Source of the DNA: Phoronis australis
Taxonomy: Eukaryota; Phoronida; Phoronidae
NCBI GenBank assembly: GCA_002633005.1
Contig: NMRA01000693.1
Coordinates: forward strand, 101,691-165,690
Reading direction: 5' to 3'
DNA: 64,000 bases
Shown here one piece after another: positions 42,301 to 57,300 of this stretch. How positions within the stretch are numbered: the first letter of the stretch is position 1; every line of letters begins with the position of its first letter. Position numbers and translations under genes: made by a program. The notes below the pieces were generated by a model. That model was not told the DNA's origin and did no database searches. It saw only the letters and a program-made list of their open reading frames with translations.

Positions 42301-45300
42301 ATCCTCAATTAACAGGATGTTATTTAGCGCACTATGTGGTGTTTTTTGGAGAGTTGTAACTAAAGGTTTCAGCTCCTGGAGAGGGCTCCCTTACCACATC
42401 CACTCAATCAACACTAGTAACTGTACTGCTCCTCTCATGTTTTACAACTATGAGGTTGTGAATGACAGTCTCTCACCTTTAGCCGGGAGTTTTCAAGTCT
42501 CAACTGGGCTTCTGTAGACTCCAGTTCAGTCAAACGCTTCCTGTCAGCCTCACTCACCGCACGAGTGACACAGTCTGAAACAAGTTCTCAACGTGTTCAC
42601 TGGTACTTTTGTCAGAGCTTCATGGTTCAGACAATTATCATGTTGGTATCGATGGTAATAAAGCTGCCAATTACTTTACAAGGCAATGGACAAGAGCACC
42701 TTGCAGTGTACCAGGACCTGTATAGAACTCTTCTACAGCTGCTACAAGGCAAAAGTGAAACAATGGATGTTCAAATAGCTGACTTTCAAAATAGCCATGA
42801 AATTCACTCTCTTGCCAGATGGTGATCACGTCTTACGTGAACAGCATTCAGTGTCACCTACATATCCCATGTAATGCAGACGGGAGGTTTCAACCTAGTG
42901 ATATGAACAGCATTTCAACACTGTTCCTGCAACCATACTGCCGGCAAATTTTCACAGATGTGTGGTGGCAATCCTCTTGAAACATCGGATCCATAGATGA
43001 AGGACATTATGAATCACGCATTTTCCATTCCAAGAACAATAAGCGGCTGCATAATTGCTGGCTGCGACTGATAAAGCGGGAGAATTTTGATCCTAGCCGA
43101 TGTCAAAAGGCTAAAATAAATTAGTGAGCTTAATCTAATCAAACAATGGAAATGTTGATGTTTATTCCCTTTAATTAAATTAATGAACTACTACATAGCA
43201 CTGAATTTCTGTCCACCAAATCTAAGTCGTAACTGAGCAGAAGTTGCTTTCTTGCTCTCACTACTCTAGAGTACACCAATTGTCTGCAAACACATGAAGG
43301 AAGAGGCCCACCTGAAGACAAACAAAGCAGCGCCGCATGGAGCCACAGGGTTCAAAGGAACTCTCATGGCAAGCTAAGTTTGCCATACAACATGTGATCC
43401 ACTGGGCAGTGCCACGCAGCTCATCATCATAACATCATAGGTAGCATGACAAGCTCTAACTGGCCTAAGTGTGGCATGAAAGACAAGACTCTTACACATT
43501 TAGTAGAAATTTGTCCCACCTATCAGAGGCTTCGCTGCCTTTTACTCAATGGACCGAACTGGAGCAAAATCATCAGATCATGTAGTCAGACTTTATAATC
43601 AATTTCCTTGTACAGGCAGACTGGAGGACTTCACCCTTGAGGAGCCCCACGGTAAAGGGTCCCTATGAGTCATGATCAGGTGATTAGTGCAGAAGGCTCA
43701 GTGTAGCCTTAGCATACCTGGGGCACTGCAAAAAGCATCTGGCCACCTGAATATTTTCCACAAACTTCCCAAAATATCACTTTTTGTTTTCCACAAACAA
43801 ACAGTATACATAAAAGAGGCAGCCAGCATGGGCATCACAAAAGAGTTCTGGTGCAAGCGAAATGTAAAGAATCCCACTCCATGAGAAAACCATTGAGTAT
43901 ATAATTGAGAAGCAACAAAGCGTACAGTTCGCGAGGCAGGAACAATGACAACCCTGACCAACACAGCACCATAACCACGTCAAACATAAACACTTACTTG
44001 ACAACTCATCACGTAGATCTCTCTCGGTCTTTTGAGCATCTAGATTCATTTTGGTCACCTGTGTGAAACACATGAGAACGTTTTAGTCACAAAACACGCC
44101 ACGTGGAGTCAATTTGTCAACTTCAAAATCCAACACTACCCTCAGGCAAGTAAAACTATACGAATAATTATGATTCACTGTTCTTCCCAATTTTAAGAAT
44201 CCATTGGGCATTGTTGTTGTCTGCAAGCCAATGACCAATAGGAACCGATAAGCCTACTCTTCGAATAAGCAATGATTGCACTTACGTTGTAGCCACTAAA
44301 CAAGACACTTTCATCTTACCATACAACAACTACTAGTTTGTAAATGACAAAACTTAATTATCCACACAATGTCATAAAGAATACATATTGGCTATGGCAA
44401 GAGATTTTCATCTATCTCGTTCTAACAATTCCAATGAAAAAGTACTTGTAGCACAGTCAGGCACCAGAGATACTTAATACTAATCTGGAGTTACAACCAT
44501 ATCACGCTCCAATACTCCAAACATCTAATAAGCCATTTCTTAAGCTAGCATCAATTGATACATTCTCAACAATTAATCATACTGTCCCTCATCAAGACCC
44601 TACTCCTTTAAGTTCNTTTGAGCATCTAGATTCATTTTGGTCACCTGTGTGAAACACATGAGAACGTTTTAGTCACAAAACACGCCACGTGGAGTCAATT
44701 TGTCAACTTCAAAAACCAACACTACCCTCAGGCAAGTAAAACTATATGTTATGATTCACTGTTCTTCCCAGTTTTAAGAATCCATTGGGCATTGGTGTTG
44801 TCTGCAAGCCAATGGCCAATAGGAAACCAATAAGCCTAGTCTTTGAATAAGCAATGATTGCACTTACGTTGTAGCCACTAAACAAGACACTTTCATCTTA
44901 CCATACAACAACTACTAGTTTGTAAATGACAAAACTTAATTATCCACACAATGTCATAAAGAATACATATTGGCTATGGCAAGAGATTTTCATCTATCTC
45001 GTTCTAACAATTCCAATGAAAAAGTACTTGTAGCACAGTCAGGCACCAGAGATACTTAATACTAATCTGGAGTTACAACCATATCACGCTCCAATACTCC
45101 AAACATCTAATAAGCCATTTCTTAAGCTAGCATCAATTGATACATTCTCAACAATTAATCATACTGTCCCTCATCAAGACCCTACTCCTTTAAGTTCTTC
45201 TACTTCGGCTCTCACTGACCAATCAACACTTAATATCACAAACATGAACTTCTCACAACACCAGTCAACCCACAAATATATAACACACCTTACGCCCTAG

Positions 45301-48300
45301 TTTCTCTCCTACAAAAAAATCGGACTGTTGGGAAGAAAATTCAACTCCACACCTACACCTCCTTTGAACTATCATTCATTTAATTCTGCCAACAAACTTC
45401 TGAACTAGCGTCCAGATTCTTTTCCCAAGATTCAAAATTCCTGGTGACAGAACTTTCTCCACCCTCCCCCCCACAAATGAGCAGTAATCTGTTATCTCAA
45501 GAAACTTCAGCTCAAGATAAATGTACTTCTACCCCTCCCAAAGTTTTTTTTTGCTACCAAATCAAACTGGTAGAGGAAGAAGATTGCAGCATTGACCAAT
45601 CACATCTCAACTAATTTCAGACCAGTTCTAAATCAATCGATCAAGACTCAGCATGATTCAACTCTGCCCCATCCATCTCCCTGTCAACCAATCACACACT
45701 ACCTCCACAAACTTTTGCTCCAGTTCCAGATTCCTTTCCTCCAGCTCTCTCATTGTCTGCTTTTGTTGGCTGTAGAGACGTGTGGCATGCTCTGCCCTCT
45801 GTCGCTCATTTATCTCCTTCATCTCAAGTGAGGTGATCTTCTTTGATGTGGCAATCACATCATTGTCTGACATATATTGGCCCACTCTTGGAACTCCTAA
45901 AAACCCAAGAGTAGTTTGAATTTCAATCATTCAATCAAATCTTGCATTGTCAAACAAAAAGCTAGACGATCCACCAAAAATCACACATCCATAAAACAAC
46001 ATTTAAGAGCATGACAAGTGCTGATTCTAAGCTCTGTACAATGATTAGAAAATGTTAAAAGTTTGCAGTCTAAGCTCTTCCACTATTTTTCAATTACTGA
46101 ATAATTTTTGTATTGATTTTGATCAAAGAAGATCAATTATTAATAAACAATATGAATTTCTCACACGTCAAACTTTATCATACTGTTAATAGTGCTGTTG
46201 TCATGGTTATTTACCTTGTTTACCCAGGTTCTCCATTGCGACTTCGTAGGTATGGACTTTTTCCTTCTCCAGGGCCAAGTTTTTCTTCAAATCTTCATTG
46301 TTGGCTTTGACAGCCTTCAACTCAATCTAGAGACAATGCAACAGATTAGTCATCATGTCATATTACAGATTTGAGCGTTTTGTTCAAATAAGCAGCAGAA
46401 CATAGCAGAAAATGACGAGACTCCAAATGACACACCATGTCAGTATCTGCTTTAAAAGACACAGTAGCACACGTGTTCAGAACAATTCTATTGTATCTAC
46501 AGTAACTGCATGAAACAATGATAATTTACTAGAGCAATAACTAAACTGCATCAAAAACTTAGCCCATTTATCACAGATAACCAAACCTTATCTAAACCCT
46601 TCCCTAAGACAACTGCACAAAAAACAGTGGCCAGGTCAATAACAAACTAACCTCAAGGCCGACATTAAACTCTGTCTGGGCCACAACAGTATTACTCTTC
46701 TCCAGAATGTCTCTGTATTTCTCGGTCAGTGTGTTGAACTGCTTGTTAGCCGCCTCCAGCTCTGATGCTGGAACACAGTTATCCAAAGCCTTCTGAAGGG
46801 AGGCGATTTTGTACGAGGCCATGTCCTTTAAAATATCAAGACAAAAGTGTATTAACTTGCCAGTAAAAGTCTGAATGAGTGGATTGAACTCATACTTCGC
46901 CTTTCCTGAAACACTCTTTCAAAATAACATTACAACTTCACAGCCAGTCCCTACGAGTTTCCTTCATACAATATTTTATAGTTGTTTGCTTTGTATTATG
47001 TATTATTTATTGTAAGGATATGTAGCGGGGTCTACCGAGCCCCAGCCATGTCCACGAAAATGATTTTTGGATAAATAAAATTAATTTACTCATAAAGACA
47101 GAACCATTACCACAGGTTGCAAACTGTGGTTTTAGCTTGAGTAATAAGCAATTTGAAAACTGACATTCGCTAAACTCATTATCACAGAACATTCTCTTGA
47201 AGCACTTAATGTAGTGACATCCTGGGAAGGGAAGTACATGTTGAAACCTAAAGAAAAATATCTAAAACTGCGAAACTCAATATTGAAAACACTTATGCAT
47301 GGAATACCTTGAAGCGTTGTAGATACCCCAGTCTCTCAGCCACTGCAGTCTCCATGGCAATGTTCTCGTTTTTCAACTTATTATTTTCCTGTAAAATTAA
47401 GATATTTTGTGATATTTTATAATTCCCTGTAATTGATTCGAAAAGACATTTATTTAATAAAATCTATTTAGAAAATGCAACAATGAAAGCATAATGTTAC
47501 AATAGTATTTAAACAATTAAATATCAATATCAACAACAGAACATGCAACAACAGACCAAATTGGGGTGCAACTTGTCCAATTCCAAGAATGAAATTAACA
47601 GAAAGTTTTAGATGATAGCCATTAATTCCTTCTTTTCAGAAAATCTGACCCAATACACACGAGTCTTACTATTTGTGAGGTGTTCTGCCATAGACGATGT
47701 AAATGTTTGTCCCCTTAAAGATGTGAAAGGGTAGGGACAGAGTTCTCAACCAGGTTGCTACATCTCTGGGTGAAGTGGACAAAACATGCTGACACATACT
47801 AGTCACAAGCACCTACATGAAAGGCAAAGCCTATGTGCGGAATTAAGTGTACGCAGCTATAAGGCAGCGAAAAGCAGAGTAATGGCACATAAGCCTAAAT
47901 ATAAACCTGTATTCAGAAGATATTAACAAGGACAATGTTGAAATGTTCCCACGACTGCAATGCACATCGTACATTGCTAGGGAAGTTAATTATTTTCATG
48001 TAATACATTTAGACCAATCCAAGCACTATGATACCAAGCCGTAATTCAACTGGTGTCAGTGCATCTCAGGCATACAGCATTCGGCGGTAACAGAATGTAA
48101 AAAATAAAATGACCATCCAAAATCAACCGATAAAGGCGCATCCCCACAAAATACATCAGTGTCAAATTTCTTCAAAATTTCTCAAGCGCCTTTGACAATG
48201 CTCAATGGGAATGTCAAGCCATCTTGGCAATGATCGACAAAGAACAATTTGTCAAAAATAGAACGACCAACACGGGATGCTACAGAATTTGAATCAACCT

Positions 48301-51300
48301 GACAAACAAAGATGCATCTTTGCCATATACCTGTTATATATCATAAAGATCATTCTGCTAAGCCATAGATTATAGACAATAGATTTGCAACTCCAACATT
48401 TTCTTGCGTAGTATCCTAGAGGAGGTGCCACTCTCCTAAATTACCAATTTCAGTTTCTGGTTAATGTATTCTGACGGGAAATTCTCGCATCTATTTTACT
48501 GTCCAGAACAATGAAAAAAAAATAATTTCGGCACTGAAACACTGCTCAAAGTCATTTAACAGTAGAACTGTTGGTATCATGAGTACTTATAACACCTGAC
48601 CACAACAGTTGATCATGATTAGCAGACGACGCAATTGCTGGAAGTAAAACTTGCTAATTTTGTCAGTTGTCGCTAGTGAATATAAATGACTTCAGGGCTA
48701 TTGCGTAAGATCCCAGATTTTGTCCGTTGAAAAAATATGGAGTTGGCGGTCCATGTACTACAGTCTATGGTTAAGCCATCTTGACAGTAATAGGTGGAAA
48801 AAGTCTTTCAAAAACTAAAATGACCAACAGACGGTGCTAGAGTAGTCGAACAAGTTTTAAAATTAACTGGTGTTGTTGCATTCTCATTACAAGGCTCAGT
48901 GTCAAGTCTCGTCAACATTCGTTTTGCCGTTTCAAGTCCAATAATGGACAAACAAAATATTTTTAACTTGTTGAAAACTAAAACGACCAACAGGAGGTAG
49001 TTGAACCCAGATGAAAACTGATGGATGGACAACGCTTTGGCAACAATATGCTACCACAAATTTTTATGGATGCATAAAAACACTGTAAAGAACTCCTTAC
49101 CTTGCGCAGCGCGCCTTCCACCTCTTGCATTGCGTTGTAGCGGCGGGTCAGAGCCTTCTCATTCACCCTCAATATGGTCATCTTACGTGACATTTCTGAG
49201 AGGCGACGACGCACCTCTACCTCTTCTTGGGCAAGGCTGTCTACAAGTCTCTGGGAAACACATAGGTACAGGTTTTCAGCTAACACTCAATGAAACATTA
49301 AGGTCAACACGGGGTCTTAGTNAAGAATGTAAAAAAATAAAATGACCATCCAAAATCAACCGATAAAGGCGCATCCCCACAAAATACATCAGTGTCAAAT
49401 TTCTTCAAAATTTCTCAAGCGCCTTTGACAATGCTCAATGGGAATGTCAAGCCATCTTGGCAATGATCGACAAAGAACAATTTGTCAAAAATAGAACAAC
49501 CAACACGGGATGCTACAGAATTTGAATCAACCTGACAAACAAAGATGCATCTTTGCCATATACCTGTTATATATCATCAAGATCATTCTGCTAAGCCATA
49601 GATTATAGACAATAGATTTGCAACTCCAACATTTTCTTGCGTAGTATCCTAGAGGAGGTGCCACTCTCCTAAATTACCAATTTCAGTTTCTGGTTAATGT
49701 ATTCTGACGGGAAATTCTCACATCTATTTTACTGTCCAGAACAATGAAAAAAAATAATTTCGGCACTGAAACACTGCTCAAAGTCATTTAACAGTAGAAC
49801 TGTTGGTATCATGAGTACTTATAACACCTGACCACAACAGTTGATCATGATTAGCAGACAACGCACTTGCTGGAAGTAAAACTTGCTAATTTTGCCAGTT
49901 GTCGCTAGTGAATATAAATGACTTCAGGGCTATTGCGTAAGATCCCAGATTTTGTCCGTTGAAAAAATATGGAGTTGGCGGTCCATGTACTAGTCTATGG
50001 TTAAGCCATCTTGACAGTAATCGGTGGAAAAAGTCTTTCAAAAACTAAAATGACCAACAGACGGTGCTAGAGTAGTCGAACATGTTTTAAAATTAACTGG
50101 TGTTGTTGCATTCTCATTACAAGGCTCAGTGTCAAGTCTCGTCAACATTCGTTTTGCCGTTTCAAGTCCAATAATTGACAAACAAAAAATTTTTAACTTG
50201 TTGAAAACTAAAACGACCAACAGGAGGTAGTTGAACCCAGATGAAAACTGATGGATGGACGCTTTGGCAACAATATGCTACCACAAATTTTTATGGATGC
50301 ATAAAAACACTGTAAAGAACTCCTTACCTTGCGCAGCGCGCCTTCCACCTCTTGCATTGCGTTGTAGCGGCGGGTCAGAGCCTTCTCATTCACCCTCAAT
50401 ATGGTCATCTTACGTGACATTTCTGAGAGGCGACGACGCACCTCTACCTCTTCTTGGGCAAGGCTGTCTACAAGTCTCTGGGAAACACACAGGTACAGGT
50501 TTTCAGCTAACACTCAATGAAACATTAAGGTCAACACGGGGTCTTAGTGGACTTACAGGTATCTTTTAACAAAAAATCATGTCAAAAGTCACCTACGAAT
50601 CAGAAATACTGATATATTAGGAATTTTTGCCTGTGTCCCTACTGTGTTCACAATCGTTTGATTGAGGACAAGCACCATTTTGTCTGCATACAGTTTGGAC
50701 TCACATAACCATCACATGACTGCAGGGGTAGTGTGTAGTTCATTCAGTCACCAAACAGTATAGATGTTGTAAGAAATTTGAAACATTTGAGTTTCCATCA
50801 ACAAGTATGTCCAGTAAAACTTCATTAATCTACCTCTGGGATAATCAAGAATGAATAAGCAAGCACATAAAATAGACTTAAACGATGCTTAGTAAAATGA
50901 AGTAACACAAAGGGTAGTTTGAACACAATGCAATAGTTTACCATCAAATGACAAAAAGTTGCACTGTTCAGAAAGTACAGACAATTGTTCATCTGTTCTT
51001 ACTTCATGATTAGAGAAAATTTTTATATCTTTTAATTAGTTGTTAAATTTTGGCGGATGCAACTTTGCCAACTACTCAAAAATACTGCTTGATGTGAGTA
51101 ATTTGGCAGATTTATCTTATCCTCAAAAACAAGGTCTAAAAACAGTCTCAAGACAGCCATGCGTAATGGAGTGCTAACAAAGGTGTACTCCCAATTCTAC
51201 TAAATATATAGTTCATTTTACCAATGGAATGAAAGTGAGTTTGTCAATAAAATCCCTCGGGAGTCTTTTTGACACTTCTATTGCTGGTCACTGTCCATTC

Positions 51301-54300
51301 ACTCAGCATTGGGTTTTAAAAGTAAGCTGTATGAAGTTTTTGCATTTTGTTAGCCGCTTTGATTCAATAAAACAAGCCTAACAAGCTGTCGATAAGTTTT
51401 GACTTGAAATATTTCACCTGTCCTTTTATTTCGGTCTTGGTCGATATGCGGAATCATTACAATGTCTCGTATGATATTACTTCATCAACGCTACTCTCAT
51501 ACATTTTGTGTATTTAGTGATCCAAAATTGAGACCTTGCCCACATTTACCACATGTACCAGACGAGAAAAACAATTTAGAAAAATCCCAATAGGTGGCTC
51601 ATTTCTGGTGTGGGCCCGATAATAAATCCACAGTCCACCATTCCTACTGAAGTGAAACTCTGGCTCCTCACATCAAACTCTTGCAGGCGAAGTTTATCTT
51701 CTCCCCTTAGGCCCTCACTCTCCTTCACAGAGTCTTCCAACTTCTGCCGCTCTTCTTCCCAAGACTGAAACACGCAGAGCAGAGGGAAACATGATAACAT
51801 TGTTCCGCAAGATACATAGAATTTAGACACTAAATCTATAAGAAACTAAACCTTGCTTTGTTCTTCAAAATGCTAAGTATTGTCTAGATCAATAAAAGTG
51901 TGGCTTTACCCTATCGACAGATATTAACTACAACTTGACTGCAACTAAAACTATTATAGAAAAAACGATCCCTTGAAACTCTAGTACCCAAATTATTTAA
52001 AGCTTACAGTAAATTTTAAAACTGTTCACTAAGTATCCATTTTGTGAGAAATGAGAGTTAAGTACTTTAGCTAATTAGCGCAATATCTCACATGACAACT
52101 ATAAATAGTGAAATATCTTTTATGACAAACACTACTTGAATGTGCACTACAACAGTGTTTAGTGTCCTTTTAAATGCAGTCACTCTTCAGTCTTCAGTAA
52201 CTAGACTGACTTTCCAAATAAACATTTCAGCATCAATAATGTGGAATAATGAGAAATAGGTCTATTTTCGGGCCACAAATAAAATTTTCCATGGTCCATA
52301 AGGTTCACCAAAATATTAATGGATATTAAAAGCGCCAGTGGATGCCACAGAGATAATGTGATTTGAATTACCATGACGTCATTGTAATGCTATCCAGCAC
52401 ATAGCCAGACACAGTTGAGGCCCCACTCACCTTCTTCTCCTTCATATAGTCTTGATACAGCAGACCCTGCTGGTGACGAACTACAGCAAACTTCCTCTTA
52501 TACGTCTCTAATGAGGCCTCCAGCTTCTTCAACATCTCTTCCTTCAAGCTCACTTCCTGCAACACAGACAAACATATGTGTCACGAGATGGGCAAACAAT
52601 GAAGAAACGGTTAATTTACAATCATATACAACACAGCTCTTCCTTCAAGCTCACTTCCAGCAACACATAAATACTGGGGCATACAGTTGGGAAACTAAAG
52701 AATAGCTAGAAATATCTTTTGGACCTCTGTCGCCTACACAAACTTACTAGCTGAGTCTTCACATTTAAGAGCTTCCAATTTTGATGCCAACCAAAGAGGG
52801 CACACCAGGCAGTGAAAAAAGTGCATGTAATATGGACGGAGCAATGCACACTTCCATCAACAGCAGGTGTGCATCTGCAATTGCTCCACAAACTATGTCT
52901 AAGCCTCCACTCTAATACTGCAGTGGGGCTCAATTGGAAAAAGCCATGGTATCATTACGTCAATTCTTTACAAAATGTGAAGATCTATTTTGTCCAATTT
53001 CTCATTAAAAACGAATGTTTAGAAAATTCTACCTCATTGGGTTTCACAGTTTCAACTCGACAGTTGTCACGATTTTGATTACAAAAATTAAAACAAAACA
53101 TTTTTTTTTTCTAAGTAATCAATTTCCTATGCCATGCACAAGTCAATCATCTTCCTTTTACATTGTTTTCAAGCAGATGACGGATTGTACAATATTTGCA
53201 AATTTTTTATTTCTGAGAAATTTACCTCATGTCTTCAAAATTTTTGCCATGAGATTGATAAAACAAGATGTATTAAACAAACCGTTATCAAACCATTTTG
53301 ACAGCTGTAACCACGTATTAAAAACCCAACAATTTCAATGTTTGACATGAAAAGTTTGTATTATACGAATTCACTCTACCTAATGTGATCAACACCCTAA
53401 CAACAGTCAGCATACCTGCAGGGCGAGCACCAGGTGTTCGTTGAGACTTGCAATCACATCAGCGCTAGACACAGCCATCCCCTCAGGGAGGCGGAGACTC
53501 TGAAACAGACCTGTGCCAGAGCCTGCGTCACGCATGGCTTGCATATCAGCTTCAAGCTTCTCGTTCTGCAGAGGAGAAGTGTCAATGTACTATTCACATC
53601 ATGAGCATGATCTCAAAAAATAACGGACCGTCAGTTTTTTGCAAGACCAGAAATCACCTCCTATCTGAGTAAGGAACAAACTGAGACCAATTTTACAGCA
53701 GCAAGTGGTCTAAATAAAAAACGGTGTCGTTTCAAATTTGCAGAAAAATTTAAACTTGACTACTGCTTGTGATATCTTTACAACACCCTGTCATTGCAGA
53801 ACAGGAAATAACTAGTGTTCATCTGTTATGTTCACTTGGTACCTGCCATTTCAGTCAGTTCAAACTGCACGTTTTATGATGCTTTTCGCATTCTCGAGGA
53901 ATGTACATAAACGTGACTGAAGCACGAACCAGTCCATGCTCAAATTACAATACCTCCAGCAGTTCAGGACAATATACTAGCGTTCTTACAATGTCTCGAC
54001 ACTAGGGGGCACAACAGGCACAATGAAATAACTAAACTCTGAGTATAAGCACGCACTAATACCAAAACTTCTACTTATCACGTTCAAATCTCAACTGTAA
54101 AAAAATCTGCATTATAACTGCTCATTGTTAGAACGCCATTACAAGTAGTAATTTTTGTAGGTGAAGCCCAAAACATCAATGCATCCCCGTTAATATGAAA
54201 GGACCTTTGGATTCCGAAATGAGTTCATACTACCTTCAGATACCAAAAAATATAGGTTTACATTTTTCATCTCCTTTAATTCCAATAGCATTAAATGAAA

Positions 54301-57300
54301 ACCATGATACCCTATCAGTGAAGTACAAGAGAATTTGAACTGACCTTGACACATGACCTTCAGTGGATACATTACCACAGCACACTATTCAGACTTACCT
54401 TGTTCTGGAGGCGGTCTGTTTCTGACTTGGCCTTGTTAGCTTCATGACGAGCCTCACGTAACTCCCGGCGAAGTTCCTCAACACGACCCTGTACATTGTC
54501 CAGCTGAGCCTTTAGATGAAGCCCGTCATAGTGACCAGATACTGCCTTAGACTCAATAGCCTGAGAAAATGGGACATAGCAACGTGTTGGCAACATATTC
54601 TATGGTGACCAAGAAAACTACCAACCATTGTAATTGTGCACGAGAAAACGATGTCACTTCAAAAAGCCTCTATTGACAGTGTGTATGATACTAAGCTCCT
54701 CAACATTATCAGTGGTGCTTTGAGAATTTTTGATGAACAATAATTATTGTATTTTAACTGTCTTAATATTGATGGCACAACAGAAAAAATCTGTTCACAC
54801 AAAGAACACTCGAATGGCAAAGCTATGCATACTACTATAACAAATTTGCATTTCATTTTCTGGAGAAAGCAACTCCACAGGTCAACATTTGTAAGTTTTT
54901 GTACACTGTTATTGTGTAAATAATCTTAAGCAACAGATTTTCCACGCAAACCATCTTTTGGAATAAATGGAACTATTTAGGCAATCCCAATAAGTTTTGA
55001 GGCTCTGTGGATAGTCACAGACATCCTGGCAATTGCCTCTATTAATAACAGTTTACGTTCACTTCATTCGAAATAAATCTTCAAGCTTGTGCACTTAAAA
55101 TTGCACGAAAGTCTTGTCTATAATCTGATTGAGTAATCTTTCTCAAGAATAGGTATGCATCGACTTGGAACTTTGGGGAAGCTCAATCAGAGGTTTATAA
55201 GCTTTAGAACATTTTCTGATACACAAAAGAGAACAATAGTTCTCCAAAAACCTAGCAAAGACACTCACCGCTAACATTCTCTCTAGAGTAGGGCATTGAA
55301 TGCTGTAGGCATCACCACCATCCACGGCTGTAAATAGAATTTATATAGGATTCCAAAGTCAAACTGACAAAATTAGAAGCATAAGCTTTGAGGTGGTGAT
55401 ACCGTAAGTTCTTACAAAATTTATTGGTTTATTTACAATTAAATCTAGCCTATTTACTTTGACACGACATTTCGATCAGTCATTTCTTCGGCCATGTTGA
55501 GGTGTTACAGTCTGTGTTAGAATGCTCTAACACCTGAAGATGACCGGAGAAATGACCTTCCCCAACATTGTGCCAATGTAAATTGGCTAGAGGTTAAAGT
55601 ACACTGGCCACTAGATTTATACACAGAAATAGAGTATTTTTTAACACCATGGCTTACTTCCACTAGCCACGATAAGCAACAATAATGCTACAAGTGGCAC
55701 ATAGCACATGAAAAACAAGCTTGTAGCAGTCTCAGACCACTTCGTGAGAGCCTTGAAAAATCCCCTTGAGAGCAACACAGCACAACCAGGCTACCACATA
55801 ACAATGACCAGGTAAGCTACCACATATCAACGACCCGGTAAGCTCCCATGTAACAACAATTAAGGTACCACATAACAATGACCAGGTAAGCTACTATATA
55901 TCAACGGCCTGTATGCTCTCATGTAACAATGACCAGGTGAGGTACCACATAACAATAACCAGGTAAGCTACCACATATCAACGACCCGGTAAGCTCCCAT
56001 GTAACAACAATTAAGGTACCACATAACAATGACTAGGTAAGCTACCTTTCTGTTCTCCCTGCTCCTTGAGAGCTTGCAGTATTTCCTTCATCCCCTGCTC
56101 GAGGTTCTTGTTCTCATCCGTCAGCTGTTTGTTCTCAGCGACCAACTCTGCATTCCTCGATCGTACTTTCTCCATACTCTTGACATTCTTCTCTAGATCT
56201 TTATCTAACTGCATATTCTGTGAAACCACAAACATGCTGATTAGATAAGACTTGTGGATCATACTGATAACTCCAGGTGAATAACTGACTTGCAAGATTG
56301 AAACTGCAAAAACAAATAATTCCACTACAGTCAAATGCCCCTCTGCCTATTATTAGAATCATCCAATAGCTGCTTAAGTTCGAAAATATTGTGTCATTTG
56401 ACTGATAATTTATACTGGGTATCAAACCCTTATTCATTTACTCTAAATCATACAACAAATCAATCTATCCAGTTTCCTTCAACTTCATGTTACACTATCT
56501 CATCAAATGCTATTTCACTTATGCATGGCACTTTTAATGTAATAATCAGTTCTCTGAAACAATACTTGCTGCAGAAGCGATTACAGCGACACACATACTC
56601 TGAGCTTAAGTTCATCCTCTGCAGCCTCTTTCTTGACAGTCTTCCCTAACTGGCTGACACGGTCATTCTTTAGTCCTTCAGTAAAGTCTTGAATGGCTAG
56701 CATATCATCAGCTGTCAAACCAAGTGCCACTGCCCTGTGTGCGATATAAAATCATGTAACTATGGGAAATGACATATACTTTAACTATATTTACAGTTCA
56801 TAGCATGTTCTCTGAGAAATGCAATGAAGTGTACGTGAGTCACTATGCAGCATGTTGTCTGTCACTACACTAACCAGTAATTGAACACCTTTAAAGTTGC
56901 AGTAATGTATGGCACATTTCTTTGACTTTCACAGTATACACTGAATTAGGAAACTATAACTCTGAAGCACGAGATGTCCTGCTAATGGCTGCAGTTATTG
57001 CATGGCTACCAGAACCATTGGCGACAACTGATGAAATTGTTACACATAGAAGCCCTGCAAAATACCTCTGTCCTGTTTGTTGTGCTAATAGTCGTATCTT
57101 TTTCTTTAATTCGATTCTTTCTTCTTCAAGCCGCTCAACCTTGAATTGAAAGCAAACGGATTACCCAGGTATTCGAAACTATTCTTGAATCACAAATTGA
57201 AAAAGTAAAGCTAACATATCAGCACTGCATTAACAACTAACTAAAGAAAACACAAATCATAATCTTGCACTGTCAAATAGCAGAAAAAGCAGGGAAAGGC

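Noticed and set aside
49101-50477. Real tandem exon duplication in CEP290
   Set aside because: Intron sequence is duplicated with the exon and a single N marks the join, so an assembly artefact is much more likely.
53015-53350. 111-codon plus-strand frame
   Set aside because: AT-rich intron sequence with hydrophobic low-complexity translation; likely chance.
55790-56045. CRISPR-like array
   Set aside because: Units are contiguous and degenerate without unique spacers, and the context is a eukaryotic intron.
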